From the NCBI GenBank assembly GCA_002390455.1, contig DGPN01000042.1, positions 26,982 through 90,981 of the forward strand: 64,000 nt of DNA. Direction: 5' to 3'. The position numbers and the translations under genes are program-made. Every line of letters begins with the position of its first letter. Position 1 is the first letter of the stretch. This document shows positions 1 to 8,836 of this stretch, in pieces. The notes beneath the pieces are model-generated. The model searched no databases, was not told where the DNA came from, and saw only the letters and a list, made by a program, of their open reading frames with translations. This DNA is from Flavobacteriaceae bacterium UBA4439 (GTDB lineage Bacteria > Bacteroidota > Bacteroidia > Flavobacteriales > Flavobacteriaceae).

Positions 1-1
1 T

Positions 2-1132
2 AGTTACGCACAGAATGTTGCAGACAGTCTAGAGATATCAATGAATCAAAACTTACTTCAAATCAATGGATATCAAAGGATTTTACAGAATTTGGAGGCC
101 ATTCCTAATGGTATGACCCTTGGTGGATATGCTGAGGTATTGTACAATCAGCCAGAATCGGTTAATGGTGAAATTGATGTGCAACGTTTGATTTTGCTGT
201 TTGGTTATAAATTTGATGACAGAACACAATTTGTAACAGAACTAGAGTTTGAGCATGTCAAAGAGGTTTATATTGAGCAGGCGTTTGTGAATTATTCTGT
301 CAACAATTCGCTAAACGTTAGAGCTGGTTTGATGTTAGTTCCCATGGGTATTATAAACGAATACCACGAACCGACTACCTTCAACGGAGTAGAACGTCCT
401 TCGATGGATAACAAACTGGTTCCCACGACTTGGAGGGAAATCGGTATTGGAGTCTCAGGCCGATCAGATGCTATGTCTATGCGTTATCAGGCTTATATTT
501 TTAATGGCTTTTTATCCCATAATGGCACCGCTGGATTGGTTCAGGGATCCAATGGTTTGCGATCAGGCAGACAAAAAGGGGCTGAATCTGTTTTCAGAAC
601 GCCCAACCTTTCTATGAAATTGGATTTTTACGGGATCAATGGACTCAGACTGGGATTATCGGGATATTTTGGAAGAACCCAAGCAGCAAACGAAGTATTT
701 GACACCAGTGGCAGCACGGTAGGTTTGTCCATGATAGGATTCGATGCCAGATACAATTTAAGAAAATTTACAGCTCGGTGTCAGTACATTACAAGTTCTA
801 TAAAAGACGTATTTGAGTACAACCAATTGACGGCAAAAGATCTGGGTTCGGGGATGTCGGGCTACTATATTGAGGGAGCCTACAACCTTTTACCCATCAG
901 AAATAGACAAAGATTGTTTGCATTTGTGCGTTATGAAAATTTTGACACCCATGCTTCAGTGCCATCCAATACCGATCGAAATGCTGCCTATCATCGGAAG
1001 GAAATCACTACTGGTCTGTCTTATCATTTGGCTCCTGGAGCTGTTTTTAAGATGGATTATCAATCTAAATCAACTGGACTTGATGATGATGCAAAAGGAC
1101 AAATCAACGCAGGAGTAGGAGTTTGGTTTTAA
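2..1132 (+). CDS. Outer-membrane porin, 5' end cut by window edge
   Basis: The frame is open from base 2 to the TAA ending at 1132. The residues before the first in-frame ATG (base 41) read SYAQNVADSLEIS, which looks like the end of a signal peptide with a signal-peptidase site after SYA. The true start therefore lies left of the window and the ATG at 41 should not be used. The protein has alternating beta-strand character throughout, motifs such as GGYAEVLYNQ and VRAGLMLVPMG, and a C-terminal aromatic residue (GVGVWF) typical of outer-membrane barrels. It resembles the phosphate-selective porin (OprP/OprO-like) group of Bacteroidota. Its substrate cannot be told. It lies 82 bp upstream of an FMN-binding protein gene on the same strand. 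Confidence 0.8.
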   Translation, partial: SYAQNVADSLEISMNQNLLQINGYQRILQNLEAIPNGMTLGGYAEVLYNQPESVNGEIDVQRLILLFGYKFDDRTQFVTELEFEHVKEVYIEQAFVNYSVNNSLNVRAGLMLVPMGIINEYHEPTTFNGVERPSMDNKLVPTTWREIGIGVSGRSDAMSMRYQAYIFNGFLSHNGTAGLVQGSNGLRSGRQKGAESVFRTPNLSMKLDFYGINGLRLGLSGYFGRTQAANEVFDTSGSTVGLSMIGFDARYNLRKFTARCQYITSSIKDVFEYNQLTAKDLGSGMSGYYIEGAYNLLPIRNRQRLFAFVRYENFDTHASVPSNTDRNAAYHRKEITTGLSYHLAPGAVFKMDYQSKSTGLDDDAKGQINAGVGVWF

Positions 1133-1167
1133 CACCTTATTGTTAATTAAATTAAATCTAAATAAAC

Positions 1168-1198
1168 TTGTATTTTCACTCATACACTTTTATCTTTG
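1168..1198 (+). promoter_or_regulatory. Bacteroidota-type promoter for the FMN-binding gene
   Basis: TTG at 1168-1170 and TATCTTTG at 1191-1198 are separated by 20 nt. This matches the Flavobacterium consensus TTG-N(17-23)-TAnnTTTG. The coding start follows at 1215. It suggests the two-gene unit 1215-2255 can be transcribed separately from the porin. Confidence 0.5.
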
Positions 1199-1214
1199 TT
1201 ACGAATTTTAGAAT

Positions 1215-1754
1215 ATGATCTCTACAATTACCAATTATAGCATTGCATTACTTTGTGTTCTGAATATCAATTTGGGTTTTGATGTTAACAAATTGGTTCA
1301 GAAACGAATGCAGAAGGAGATCACTAAGATTTTCTCTTGTAAGGATTTCGAGTTACAAGATGTAACCAGTACTCCTGGTTTTCAATTTAAAAACAGTACA
1401 TACTTGGTACAGCACCAGATTTTTGAAATCAAAAAAGAGGGTGCACTTCTGGGCTATGCGTTTTTGGGAACGGCACCAAGTAAAACCGATACTTTTGAAT
1501 ATTTGATCCTTTTTGATGAAAATTTTATCCAAAAAAAGGCGAAAATTTTGGTTTATCGCGAAGATTATGGTGGAGAAATTTCGAGCAACCGATGGCTTTC
1601 TCAATTTGAAAATACTTCTCTTACTGAACGGTTTTTTTATGGAGAAAACATCAGTGCCATTTCTGGTGCCACTATCTCGGTCAAATCTATGACCCAGTCG
1701 ATCAATTATGTTTATTCACAATTGCAGCTTCAAAATGCAGTAGCTGTTCGATAA
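1215..1754 (+). CDS. FMN-binding domain protein, periplasmic
   Basis: A protein of 179 aa with a short N-terminal hydrophobic stretch that could act as an export signal. The C-terminal third carries ISGATISVKS (SGAT at about residues 150-153), the core of the FMN-binding domain found in NqrC/RnfG-like proteins, where FMN can be covalently attached to the Thr by ApbE. The flavinylation consensus is usually Dxx(S/T)GA(T/S). Here the upstream Asp position is Ser (SAISGAT), so covalent attachment is uncertain. The gene lies between a porin and a small membrane protein, 3 bp from the latter, suggesting a joint redox role in the envelope. The electron donor and acceptor are unknown. Confidence 0.75.
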   Translation: MISTITNYSIALLCVLNINLGFDVNKLVQKRMQKEITKIFSCKDFELQDVTSTPGFQFKNSTYLVQHQIFEIKKEGALLGYAFLGTAPSKTDTFEYLILFDENFIQKKAKILVYREDYGGEISSNRWLSQFENTSLTERFFYGENISAISGATISVKSMTQSINYVYSQLQLQNAVAVR

Positions 1755-1757
1755 AAG

Positions 1758-2255
1758 ATGTACAAACCATTTTTTATAAAAAATTTACCAAAAGCGGTAA
1801 AGTTATTCTTGGGTGTTTTCTTGATAATGCTTTCCATCGGTTATTTCACCGGATTGGCATTTGTAGCCCAAACTGAAGCTTCCTCGCCTCAGGGGATAGA
1901 AGAAAACTACAACGGAAATGAGGATCAAGTAGACCCCCAAGTGCTCAAATTCAAAAAGAGTAGCAGAGAAATGCTCACCATTATACACACCCATGTGTTG
2001 TCCATTAGTATGATTTTTTTTATTACAGGAATTTTATTGTGGGGAACCGAAGGGAGTGTTTTGTGGAAAAAAATTCTCAGCATTGAACCTTTCATTTCTA
2101 TTTTGGTCACTTTTGGCGGAATTTATTTGATTTGGATGGGTTATATGTGGGTCTCCTATCTTGTACTAATCTCAGGGATATTGATGACACTTTCTTATAT
2201 CGCAGCGGTTATATTCATATTTAATGATTTATTAAGAAAGCCGAGCTCGTCATAA
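1758..2255 (+). CDS. Four-helix integral membrane protein, unknown function
   Basis: A protein of 165 aa with about four hydrophobic segments (residues ~12-35, ~75-98, ~110-130, ~132-155). A soluble polar loop of about 40 residues after the first helix contains GIEENYNGNEDQVDP. The second helix begins with HTH, so its histidines could be haem or metal ligands, though this is only a guess. It starts 3 bp after the FMN-binding gene and is almost certainly cotranscribed with it. I do not recognise the family. Context suggests a membrane partner of the periplasmic flavoprotein, for example a quinol-side electron carrier. Confidence 0.7.
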   Translation: MYKPFFIKNLPKAVKLFLGVFLIMLSIGYFTGLAFVAQTEASSPQGIEENYNGNEDQVDPQVLKFKKSSREMLTIIHTHVLSISMIFFITGILLWGTEGSVLWKKILSIEPFISILVTFGGIYLIWMGYMWVSYLVLISGILMTLSYIAAVIFIFNDLLRKPSSS

Positions 2256-2307
2256 TGCGGATTAATTCCGTATATTTACATGCAATTAGTTTCAAAATTA
2301 ATTGCTT

Positions 2308-3774
2308 ATGATCTCCGACAAATTTATTGGTCAAGGCCTCACATACGACGATGTATTGTTGGTGCCTGCCTTTTCAGAAGTCCTTCCTCGTGAAGTATCC
2401 ATTGTCTCCCGTTTTTCAAGAAATATCCATTTGAATGTGCCCGTGGTCTCAGCGGCTATGGATACCGTTACAGAGAGCCGAATGGCCATTGCTATGGCTC
2501 AAGAAGGAGGCATTGGGGTTTTACACAAAAACATGACCATTAAGGATCAAGCTGAAAAGGTAAGAACCGTCAAAAGAGCAGAGTCGGGAATGATCATTGA
2601 TCCAGTGGTGTTGACCATTGATTCCTTCGTCAAAGACGCAAAGGACAATATGTCACATTATAAAATTGGTGGAATTCCCATTATTGATGATGAAAACCGA
2701 CTGTTGGGAATCGTTACCAATCGGGATTTGCGCTTCGAAAAGAACGATGCCCGACCCATTTCAGAGGTAATGACCTCCAAAAATCTCATTACGGTAAAAG
2801 AAGGTACATCTCTGGGGGAGGCAGAGGTTATTCTCCAAAAGCATAAAATTGAAAAATTACCAGTGATTGATGCCGACAATATTTTGGTGGGCTTGATTAC
2901 TTTTAGGGACATCACAAAACACAGGGCCAAGCCCAATGCCAATAAGGACGAATTTGGGAGGTTGCGTGTAGCGGCGGCTGTCGGGGTCACTGAAGATTTA
3001 TTGGAGCGTACTTCTGCTTTGGTCAACTCCAATGTGGACGCAGTGGTGATTGATACGGCTCATGGACATTCCAAGGGAGTTGCAGGGGCGCTAAAGCGGG
3101 TAAAGGAAGCTTTCCCAGCTTTGGATGTGGTGGTCGGTAATATTGCCACTGCAGAGGCAGCTAAATATTTGGCTGACCTAGGTGCAGATGCTGTCAAAGT
3201 AGGGATTGGACCTGGATCGATTTGCACAACAAGAGTAATTGCAGGTGTGGGTTATCCTCAGCTCTCTGCCATTACAGAGGTCTATAAGGCCCTTAGGGGT
3301 ACTGATATACCTATCATTGCCGATGGAGGGATTCGATATACTGGAGACATTCCCAAAGCCATTGCAGGAGGAGCAGATGCTGTCATGTTGGGATCACTCT
3401 TGGCAGGAACACAAGAATCCCCAGGAGAGACAGTCATTTTTGAAGGAAGAAAATTTAAAACCTATCGCGGAATGGGTTCTGTAGAAGCCATGAAAAAAGG
3501 AAGTAGTGACCGATATTTCCAAGATGTAGAAGATGATATCAAGAAGTTGGTTCCCGAGGGAATTGTGGGTAAGGTTCCCTATAAAGGAGATTTGAACGAA
3601 AGTATCCACCAATTCATTGGCGGACTAAAAGCGGGGATGGGTTATTGTGGTACTAAAGATATTAGGACCTTGCAAGAAAAAGGAAAATTCGTGACCATTA
3701 CAGCCTCAGGAATTAAAGAAAGTCATCCACACAATATTAGCATAACCAAGGAAGCACCTAATTACAGCCCTTGA
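2308..3774 (+). CDS. guaB: Inosine-5'-monophosphate dehydrogenase
   Basis: Catalyses the NAD-dependent oxidation of IMP to XMP, the committed step of GMP synthesis. The 488-aa protein has the full family layout: N-terminal barrel part (TYDDVLLVP), a CBS-domain pair at about residues 90-205 (GGIPIID, GIVTNRDLR, KLPVID), then the rest of the barrel. GPGSICTTR carries the catalytic Cys, and the flap and C-terminal GMGYCGTKDI motif are present. The ATG at 2308 is preferred over a TTG two codons upstream because MISDKFIGQGLTYDDV matches the usual N-terminus. It is followed tail-to-tail, without a gap, by a leftward gene. Confidence 0.97.
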   Translation: MISDKFIGQGLTYDDVLLVPAFSEVLPREVSIVSRFSRNIHLNVPVVSAAMDTVTESRMAIAMAQEGGIGVLHKNMTIKDQAEKVRTVKRAESGMIIDPVVLTIDSFVKDAKDNMSHYKIGGIPIIDDENRLLGIVTNRDLRFEKNDARPISEVMTSKNLITVKEGTSLGEAEVILQKHKIEKLPVIDADNILVGLITFRDITKHRAKPNANKDEFGRLRVAAAVGVTEDLLERTSALVNSNVDAVVIDTAHGHSKGVAGALKRVKEAFPALDVVVGNIATAEAAKYLADLGADAVKVGIGPGSICTTRVIAGVGYPQLSAITEVYKALRGTDIPIIADGGIRYTGDIPKAIAGGADAVMLGSLLAGTQESPGETVIFEGRKFKTYRGMGSVEAMKKGSSDRYFQDVEDDIKKLVPEGIVGKVPYKGDLNESIHQFIGGLKAGMGYCGTKDIRTLQEKGKFVTITASGIKESHPHNISITKEAPNYSP

Positions 3775-4116
3775 TTAATGTGCAACAATTTTTTGTGTGA
3801 AGATTCTATTATCGGAAGTTTCAATACGTATGATATAGAGATTTTGTTTCTCTAAGTTGATTGGAATGACAACATTAGAGAAATCTTGAATGCTGGTCTC
3901 CATAATCATGTTCCCGATGATGGAATAGATTTTGAGGTTTCCATTGGCATGGATACCTTTTATAATAAGAGTGTTATTTTGATAAATTACGTTAAACGTT
4001 TCGTTTGATTTGAGGGTTGGATGAACGTTGAAAATAAGGGGGTGGGAGTTTGGACTAGCTTTGAAGAAAACTAATGAAAATATTAAAAAGCAAAAAGAAG
4101 CTAAACTGTTTTTCAC
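3775..4116 (-). CDS. Tiny secreted protein that is almost only a T9SS sorting domain
   Basis: A protein of 113 aa beginning at a GTG codon: signal peptide (residues ~1-20, LASFCFLIFSLVFF), then about 90 residues. The last ~65 (NGNLKIYSIIGNMIMETSI...LYIIRIETSDNRIFTQKIVAH) match the type A C-terminal sorting domain used by the type IX secretion system, with the typical GxxV/I, Y-I-IRI and KIV patterns. There is practically no passenger domain. It is convergent with guaB, the stop codons abutting. It could be a real small surface or secreted protein, or the remnant of a larger T9SS cargo gene. Function unknown. Confidence 0.65.
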   Translation of the reverse strand: MKNSLASFCFLIFSLVFFKASPNSHPLIFNVHPTLKSNETFNVIYQNNTLIIKGIHANGNLKIYSIIGNMIMETSIQDFSNVVIPINLEKQNLYIIRIETSDNRIFTQKIVAH

Positions 4117-4278
4117 TGCTTTTAATTTAGTGCAATTTACAAATTATTTTAATAAGTTCAAAAAAATATCAACATGTTTATGAATTGTAAATCAGTGCTT
4201 TACAAACTTTATTAAGAATAATAAATTTAATTGTTAATAAATCATGCAATATTTTTTAAAAAAACCGTTGAAAGTGCA

Positions 4279-5151
4279 ATGAGGTTATTTAATTTTTTAC
4301 AACTTCCCCTGTGGGTGATCCTTAGTTCCCTTTTCTCCGCTTTAATGGGCTGTAATTCCATTACTTCATCCAATCAGGATCGTTTGATTGCTCGAGCCGA
4401 GAATTACTATCTGTATCGGTCTGATATAGAGCGAAATTTTGAATCATTTGCTTCTGAGGAAGATAGTTTGATTAAGGTCGGTGATTTTATAAATAATTGG
4501 GCGCGTCAGAAATTACTATACGAAAAATCTTTGATCAATCTGCCCCAGAATAAAATTTCTGAATTGACCCATTTTGTTGATGCCTATCAAAATAGTTTGT
4601 TTATCAATGCCTACAGGGAGTTTGTTCTTAAATCGACTATGGACACGCTAACGACGCAATCTTTAATCGGTACGTATTATGAGGAAAATAAGCGAAATTT
4701 TTTATTAAAGGAGCCCATCTATAGACTTAGATATATTTCCTTTCCCTTGGACAATGTGGATCGCAGAGAGATTACGCGGCGATTTAAAAGATTTGATCCA
4801 GAGGATGTCAAATTCCTAGATTCCCTATCTTTCCAATTTTCCAACTACTTTTTATCGGATTCTATTTGGCTGAATCAAATTGAAGTGCGAGATCGATTGG
4901 GCTACTTGGATCAACAGCAACAAGAGCGTTTTTTAAAAAGCCCGAATTATTATGAAGTGAAAGATAGTTTAGCTTTATATTTGTACCAATTGGCGGGAAG
5001 GCTGGATCGAGGAAATGTCGCTCCTATCTCCTATGTAGAAAACACCATTAGAGATATTGTATTTAACCAAAGAAAACTTGAATTTTTAAGATCATTTGAC
5101 AATGATATATTGCAGGATGCTATCAAAACCAAGAAATTTGAAAAATATTAA
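4279..5151 (+). CDS. Lipoprotein, SurA-N-like, paired with a SurA-type chaperone
   Basis: The ATG at 4279 gives a 290-aa protein with a lipoprotein signal (MRLFNFLQLPLWVILSSL, then lipobox LMGC). A TTG upstream at 4231 would add residues that spoil the signal and is rejected. The mature part is helical and polar, with the pattern of an N-terminal SurA/trigger-factor-like chaperone region (WARQKLLYEKSL, YYEENKRNFLLKEPIYRLRYI), but no parvulin PPIase domain is visible. The downstream SurA-like gene overlaps its 3' end by 35 bp, so the two are translationally coupled. It probably assists outer-membrane protein maturation. Confidence 0.8.
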   Translation: MRLFNFLQLPLWVILSSLFSALMGCNSITSSNQDRLIARAENYYLYRSDIERNFESFASEEDSLIKVGDFINNWARQKLLYEKSLINLPQNKISELTHFVDAYQNSLFINAYREFVLKSTMDTLTTQSLIGTYYEENKRNFLLKEPIYRLRYISFPLDNVDRREITRRFKRFDPEDVKFLDSLSFQFSNYFLSDSIWLNQIEVRDRLGYLDQQQQERFLKSPNYYEVKDSLALYLYQLAGRLDRGNVAPISYVENTIRDIVFNQRKLEFLRSFDNDILQDAIKTKKFEKY

Positions 5152-6526
5152 AATACTATTAATCAGCTTTTTATTCTCACTTAGTTTAATAAACACTGGA
5201 AGTATTTATGCTCAAGGGAGTCAGTCTGTAAAGCCCCAAAGGATTAAGGTAGATGGGGTGTCGGCTGTAGTGGGGGATTATGTTATCCTCGAATCCGATA
5301 TCGACAAAGCTATTGTTGAGATGGAATCCCAAGGGATGTCAGTAAAAAATATTACCCGCTGTGAATTGTTGGGTAAGTTGATGGAAGACAAACTCTACGC
5401 TCACAATGCCGTTCAAGATAGTTTGGAAGTAAGCGATCAGGAGATTTACGATTATGTAGATCAAAGTATTGCTTATTTTACGGATCAATTGGGAAGTATT
5501 GATAAGGTTTTGGAGTTTTATAAAAAACCCGATGAACTATCCTTCAGGGATGAGTTATTTCAAATCAACAAAATTCAAAAGTTGTCCTCCATGATGCAGG
5601 CCAAAATTGTTGATGAAATTGAGATTACTCCCGAAGAAGTAAGAAGTTTTTTTAAGCAGATCCCCAAGAACGATCTCCCTACTTTCGGGACAGAATTGGA
5701 AATTTCACAAATTGTATTAGAACCCAAAGTCAAGGAAGAGGAGAAAGAACGTATTATCAATCAACTCAAGTCCTTTAAAGTAGATGTGGAAGAGAGAGGT
5801 TTGAGTTTTTCATCTAAGGCGGTATTGTATTCTCAAGACCCTGGATCCCGATCCAGTGGAGGTAAATATACCCTTCACAGAAAAAAACCTCGGATGGTAA
5901 AGGAATTTCGTGACATTGCCTTTAGTATGCAAGAAGGACAGGTTTCAGATCCCTTTAAAACAGATTTTGGTTGGCACATTCTTGTGGTGGAAAAGATTAG
6001 GGGGCAAGAAATCGATGTAAGACACATTCTTTTGACACCCAAGGTTGACGAAGAACAATTGGAGGAAGCGAGAAAACTTCTTGACACGCTTAGGACGAGA
6101 ATCATTGATAAAGAAATTACTTTTGAGGATGCTGCTATTCAGTTTTCCAGTGAAAAAGAGACCCGACTCAATGGCGGTGCCATTATTAACCCTACTACTG
6201 GAGACAGAAGATTTGAACTTACCAAAATGGATCCTGTACTCTACAACCAAATCAGAGATTTGGAGGACGAGGAGATTTCGGTTCCCTTATTGGATGAAGA
6301 CCGCTCTGGACTGAAGAAATACAAAATCCTTAAGGTTACCAATCGCTATGACGAACACCTTGCCGATTACTCAAAGGATTATGTCAAAATAAAAGAGTTG
6401 GCCTTAAAGGAAAAGAAGCTCAAAGCCATCAAAAAATGGATGGAGGAAAAAATAGAGCTGACTTACATCAGCTTAAACAAAGATTTCCTTGACTGTAAGT
6501 TCACCAACAACTGGCGCAAAAATTGA
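5117..6526 (+). CDS. surA: Periplasmic SurA-like peptidyl-prolyl isomerase/chaperone
   Basis: The ATG at 5117 gives MLSKPRNLKNIKILLISFLF, a good signal peptide ending SIYAQ. The earlier TTG at 5096 and ATG at 5102 are in frame but add nothing useful. Mature protein: SurA N-terminal chaperone region (VDGVSAVVGDYVILESDID) to about residue 160, then two parvulin repeats. The first is about 170-290 (LEISQIVLEPK...GKYTLHRKKPRMVKEF...FKTDFGWHILVVE) and the second about 290-400 (DVRHILLTPK...ETRLNGGAI). Two parvulin domains and the N-terminal module are the SurA layout. The role is folding of outer-membrane beta-barrel proteins in the periplasm. It converges with crtZ directly (stop at 6526, crtZ stop at 6527). 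Confidence 0.9.
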   Translation: MLSKPRNLKNIKILLISFLFSLSLINTGSIYAQGSQSVKPQRIKVDGVSAVVGDYVILESDIDKAIVEMESQGMSVKNITRCELLGKLMEDKLYAHNAVQDSLEVSDQEIYDYVDQSIAYFTDQLGSIDKVLEFYKKPDELSFRDELFQINKIQKLSSMMQAKIVDEIEITPEEVRSFFKQIPKNDLPTFGTELEISQIVLEPKVKEEEKERIINQLKSFKVDVEERGLSFSSKAVLYSQDPGSRSSGGKYTLHRKKPRMVKEFRDIAFSMQEGQVSDPFKTDFGWHILVVEKIRGQEIDVRHILLTPKVDEEQLEEARKLLDTLRTRIIDKEITFEDAAIQFSSEKETRLNGGAIINPTTGDRRFELTKMDPVLYNQIRDLEDEEISVPLLDEDRSGLKKYKILKVTNRYDEHLADYSKDYVKIKELALKEKKLKAIKKWMEEKIELTYISLNKDFLDCKFTNNWRKN

Positions 6527-6976
6527 TCAATTTTTGAAGTATTTCATCGGTACCCATAACATTCCAAAACATTCTCCATCGTCTTTGCCCAAGTGTTTGT
6601 GGTGAATTTTATGCGCTCTTCTCACAGCCTTTGCGTATCGGCCATTGGCATTTCTGAACCATTTGAACCTCTGGTGAATAAAGATGTCGTGTACCAAAAA
6701 ATAAGTTAGACCATAAATAAAGATACCTATTCCTATGGGCAGACCTGCCCAAAAATTGTATTCACCCCATAGGATGACACATGAAGTGCTGACGATAGCG
6801 TAAAATATAAAAAACAAATCGTTGCGTTCAAACCATGATTTGTGGTCTTTTTTGTGATGATCCTTGTGCAGTACCCACAAAAAACCATGCATGATGTACT
6901 TGTGGGAGAACCAGGCCATAAATTCCATGATCAAAAAAGTAGCGAATAAAACTGCAATCCATAGAAAGGTTTCCAT
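6527..6976 (-). CDS. crtZ: Beta-carotene hydroxylase (fatty-acid-hydroxylase superfamily)
   Basis: A protein of 149 aa and four hydrophobic segments with the histidine boxes expected for CrtZ: HKYIMH, HKDHH, HDIFIHQRF and RRAHKIHHKH. These bind the di-iron centre that adds 3-hydroxyl groups to the beta-rings of beta-carotene to give zeaxanthin. The length is close to other flavobacterial CrtZ proteins. The start codon at 6976 directly abuts the crtB stop (6977), so the two are cotranscribed leftwards, probably together with the CarH-like regulator. Lycopene cyclase (crtY) is not visible. Confidence 0.93.
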   Translation of the reverse strand: METFLWIAVLFATFLIMEFMAWFSHKYIMHGFLWVLHKDHHKKDHKSWFERNDLFFIFYAIVSTSCVILWGEYNFWAGLPIGIGIFIYGLTYFLVHDIFIHQRFKWFRNANGRYAKAVRRAHKIHHKHLGKDDGECFGMLWVPMKYFKN

Positions 6977-7816
6977 CTATAATAGGTTTAGGTGAAATTT
7001 GAGATAAGATTGTGCCAATACGCCCATTTTTTGATAGTTGGGAACCCGTATCCGAGCCGATTGGATTTTTCTTGAGGGAGTGTTTTTGAGTTTAACAAGT
7101 AGCTTTCGGTAATATTTATAGGCAGTATATACTCCCAATCGAGCACTTTCGGGCAACATAAAAATACCTTCAAGCGCAAGATCAAAATCTTTTTCGATCT
7201 CTTCGATGATGGAGGCTTTACTTTTTTCGTTAAAATCAGAAAGGTCAAGGTTGGGGAAGTAGGTCCGGTCCAGTTCTTTAAAATCAGCGTTTAAATCTCG
7301 AAGGAAATTGACTTTTTGAAAAGCACTTCCCAAAGCCATTGCTTGAGGTTTTAGTTGCTTGTACCCATCATTATCTCCCTCCAAAAATACATTCAGACAC
7401 ATCAAGCCTACTACATCTGCTGATCCGTAAATGTATTCTTGATATTCCTCCTTGGAGTTGTATTTTTGTTTGTGTAAGTCCATATTCATGCTTTTTAAAA
7501 AAGCATCAATCAGCTCTTGATGTATGTTGTTTTGGTGTACGGTATATTGGAATGAGTTGAGGATGGGATTCAAACTGATTTTGCTGTCCAAAGCATGCCT
7601 CAAGTCTTCTTCAAATCTTTTCAGTAAGTCTTTTTTATCAAAGTTGTGAAAACTGTCCACGATTTCGTCTGCAAATCTAACAAACCCATAAAGGTTATAG
7701 ATATGTTTACGATGCTTGGCAGCAAGCATTCTGGTTCCCAGCGTAAAAGATGTGCTGTAGCGCTGAGTGACCAATTTGCTGCACTCGTAGGAAACGGAGT
7801 CAAAATGATTTTTCAC
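6977..7816 (-). CDS. crtB: Phytoene synthase
   Basis: Condenses two geranylgeranyl diphosphates to phytoene, the entry step to carotenoids. The 279-aa protein shows the squalene/phytoene synthase fold with the first Asp-rich motif in FVRFADEIVDSFH, the second as NFLRDLNADFKELDRTYFP, and the conserved RYSTSFTLGTRM near the N-terminus. It begins at GTG (7816), since no usable in-frame ATG exists before the conserved SFTLG motif. It sits 65 bp downstream of the MerR/B12 regulator gene and directly upstream of crtZ. The phytoene desaturase crtI, often found between regulator and crtB in flavobacteria, is absent here. Confidence 0.94.
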   Translation of the reverse strand: MKNHFDSVSYECSKLVTQRYSTSFTLGTRMLAAKHRKHIYNLYGFVRFADEIVDSFHNFDKKDLLKRFEEDLRHALDSKISLNPILNSFQYTVHQNNIHQELIDAFLKSMNMDLHKQKYNSKEEYQEYIYGSADVVGLMCLNVFLEGDNDGYKQLKPQAMALGSAFQKVNFLRDLNADFKELDRTYFPNLDLSDFNEKSKASIIEEIEKDFDLALEGIFMLPESARLGVYTAYKYYRKLLVKLKNTPSRKIQSARIRVPNYQKMGVLAQSYLKFHLNLL

Positions 7817-7881
7817 TTAATTAAAGATATAGTATAAACTTATTGTAAAGCTACTAAAAAACAACAAATAAAAAAGTAGGG

Positions 7882-8805
7882 CTACACAAAAACAGAAGCT
7901 TCCATAAACTTCTGTTGAAAGGCATCTAATGTTTTGAAAAGATGAATGTTTTGCGGTAGTTTGCTCAAGTCGATGTAAACTTGCTGGGGACCCATAATTG
8001 CCAATTGAGCATTGTTGGACTTTAATATAGTTTGGTAAAATTCCTCAATATATTGATCGATTACTTCTTTGTTGGGCTCTACAGTCAAATAAGTAACAAA
8101 ACAAAAGTCACTATCAAAACTCAAGAGTGTTTCTAAGCTTTCTGTCTGCAAAGATTGACCCAAAAAGATGGTTCTGTATCCAAATTTCAATATAAAATAA
8201 TTGAGAAACAGCACCCCCATTTCGTGGATTTCGTCTTCTGGGAGATACAATACAAAAACTTTATTATTGCGTTGAGGAAGGTATTCTTTTTGTAAAGATT
8301 CGGTTTGAGTATGAATCTTTTGCTTTATCAAGTTGGTAATGAAATGTTCGTGTGAAGGACTGATGGCATTGGTCTGCCATAGGATTCCCAACTCATTCAT
8401 CAAAGGCATGAAAATATTGATAAACACAAAATCAAAATCGTTTTGTAACAAAATCTCTTCGTAGGTAGCATCGAACAAAACTGTATCAAAATTAATCATT
8501 GACAGCTTGAGTGCATTGACGGAAACCTGTTCTGAGTTAGATTTTAGTGCAATTTCTCTGACTAGAATTGGAATCTCCTCCCTATCAAGGCTTGCTATTT
8601 TAGATATTTTGAAACCGTGGTTGTAGAGTAGAGTAATATTCAGAAGTTTCTGAAGGCTATTGAGACTGTATCTTCTGATGTTGGTATCTGTCCTGTCTGG
8701 ACTCAATAAATTATATCTTTTTTCCCAAATACGAATGGTATGGGCCTTTATCCCAGAGATATTTTCTAGGTCTTTTATGGAGAAATTACTTTTTACCCGA
8801 CTCAT
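7882..8805 (-). CDS. CarH-like MerR/cobalamin-binding transcriptional regulator
   Basis: The ATG at 8805 (MSRVKSNFSI) is preferred to a TTG three codons upstream, giving 307 aa. Residues ~8-75 are a MerR winged helix (IRIWEKRYNLLSPDRTDTNIRRY). Next comes a helical bundle with W143-x9-E153-H154, the motif that shields the adenosyl group in CarH photoreceptors. The C-terminal Rossmann-like B12 domain carries E192-I-H194-E-M-G197, corresponding to the (D/E)xHxxG cobalamin-ligand motif. The residue after the Trp is Gln, whereas Thermus CarH has a His there that becomes the second cobalt ligand after light. It heads the leftward unit with crtB and crtZ. A light-responsive repressor of carotenoid genes is the natural reading, by inference. 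Confidence 0.88.
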   Translation of the reverse strand: MSRVKSNFSIKDLENISGIKAHTIRIWEKRYNLLSPDRTDTNIRRYSLNSLQKLLNITLLYNHGFKISKIASLDREEIPILVREIALKSNSEQVSVNALKLSMINFDTVLFDATYEEILLQNDFDFVFINIFMPLMNELGILWQTNAISPSHEHFITNLIKQKIHTQTESLQKEYLPQRNNKVFVLYLPEDEIHEMGVLFLNYFILKFGYRTIFLGQSLQTESLETLLSFDSDFCFVTYLTVEPNKEVIDQYIEEFYQTILKSNNAQLAIMGPQQVYIDLSKLPQNIHLFKTLDAFQQKFMEASVFV

Positions 8806-8836
8806 ATTGTTCAATCTTTATAGCTAAAAGCTTAAA

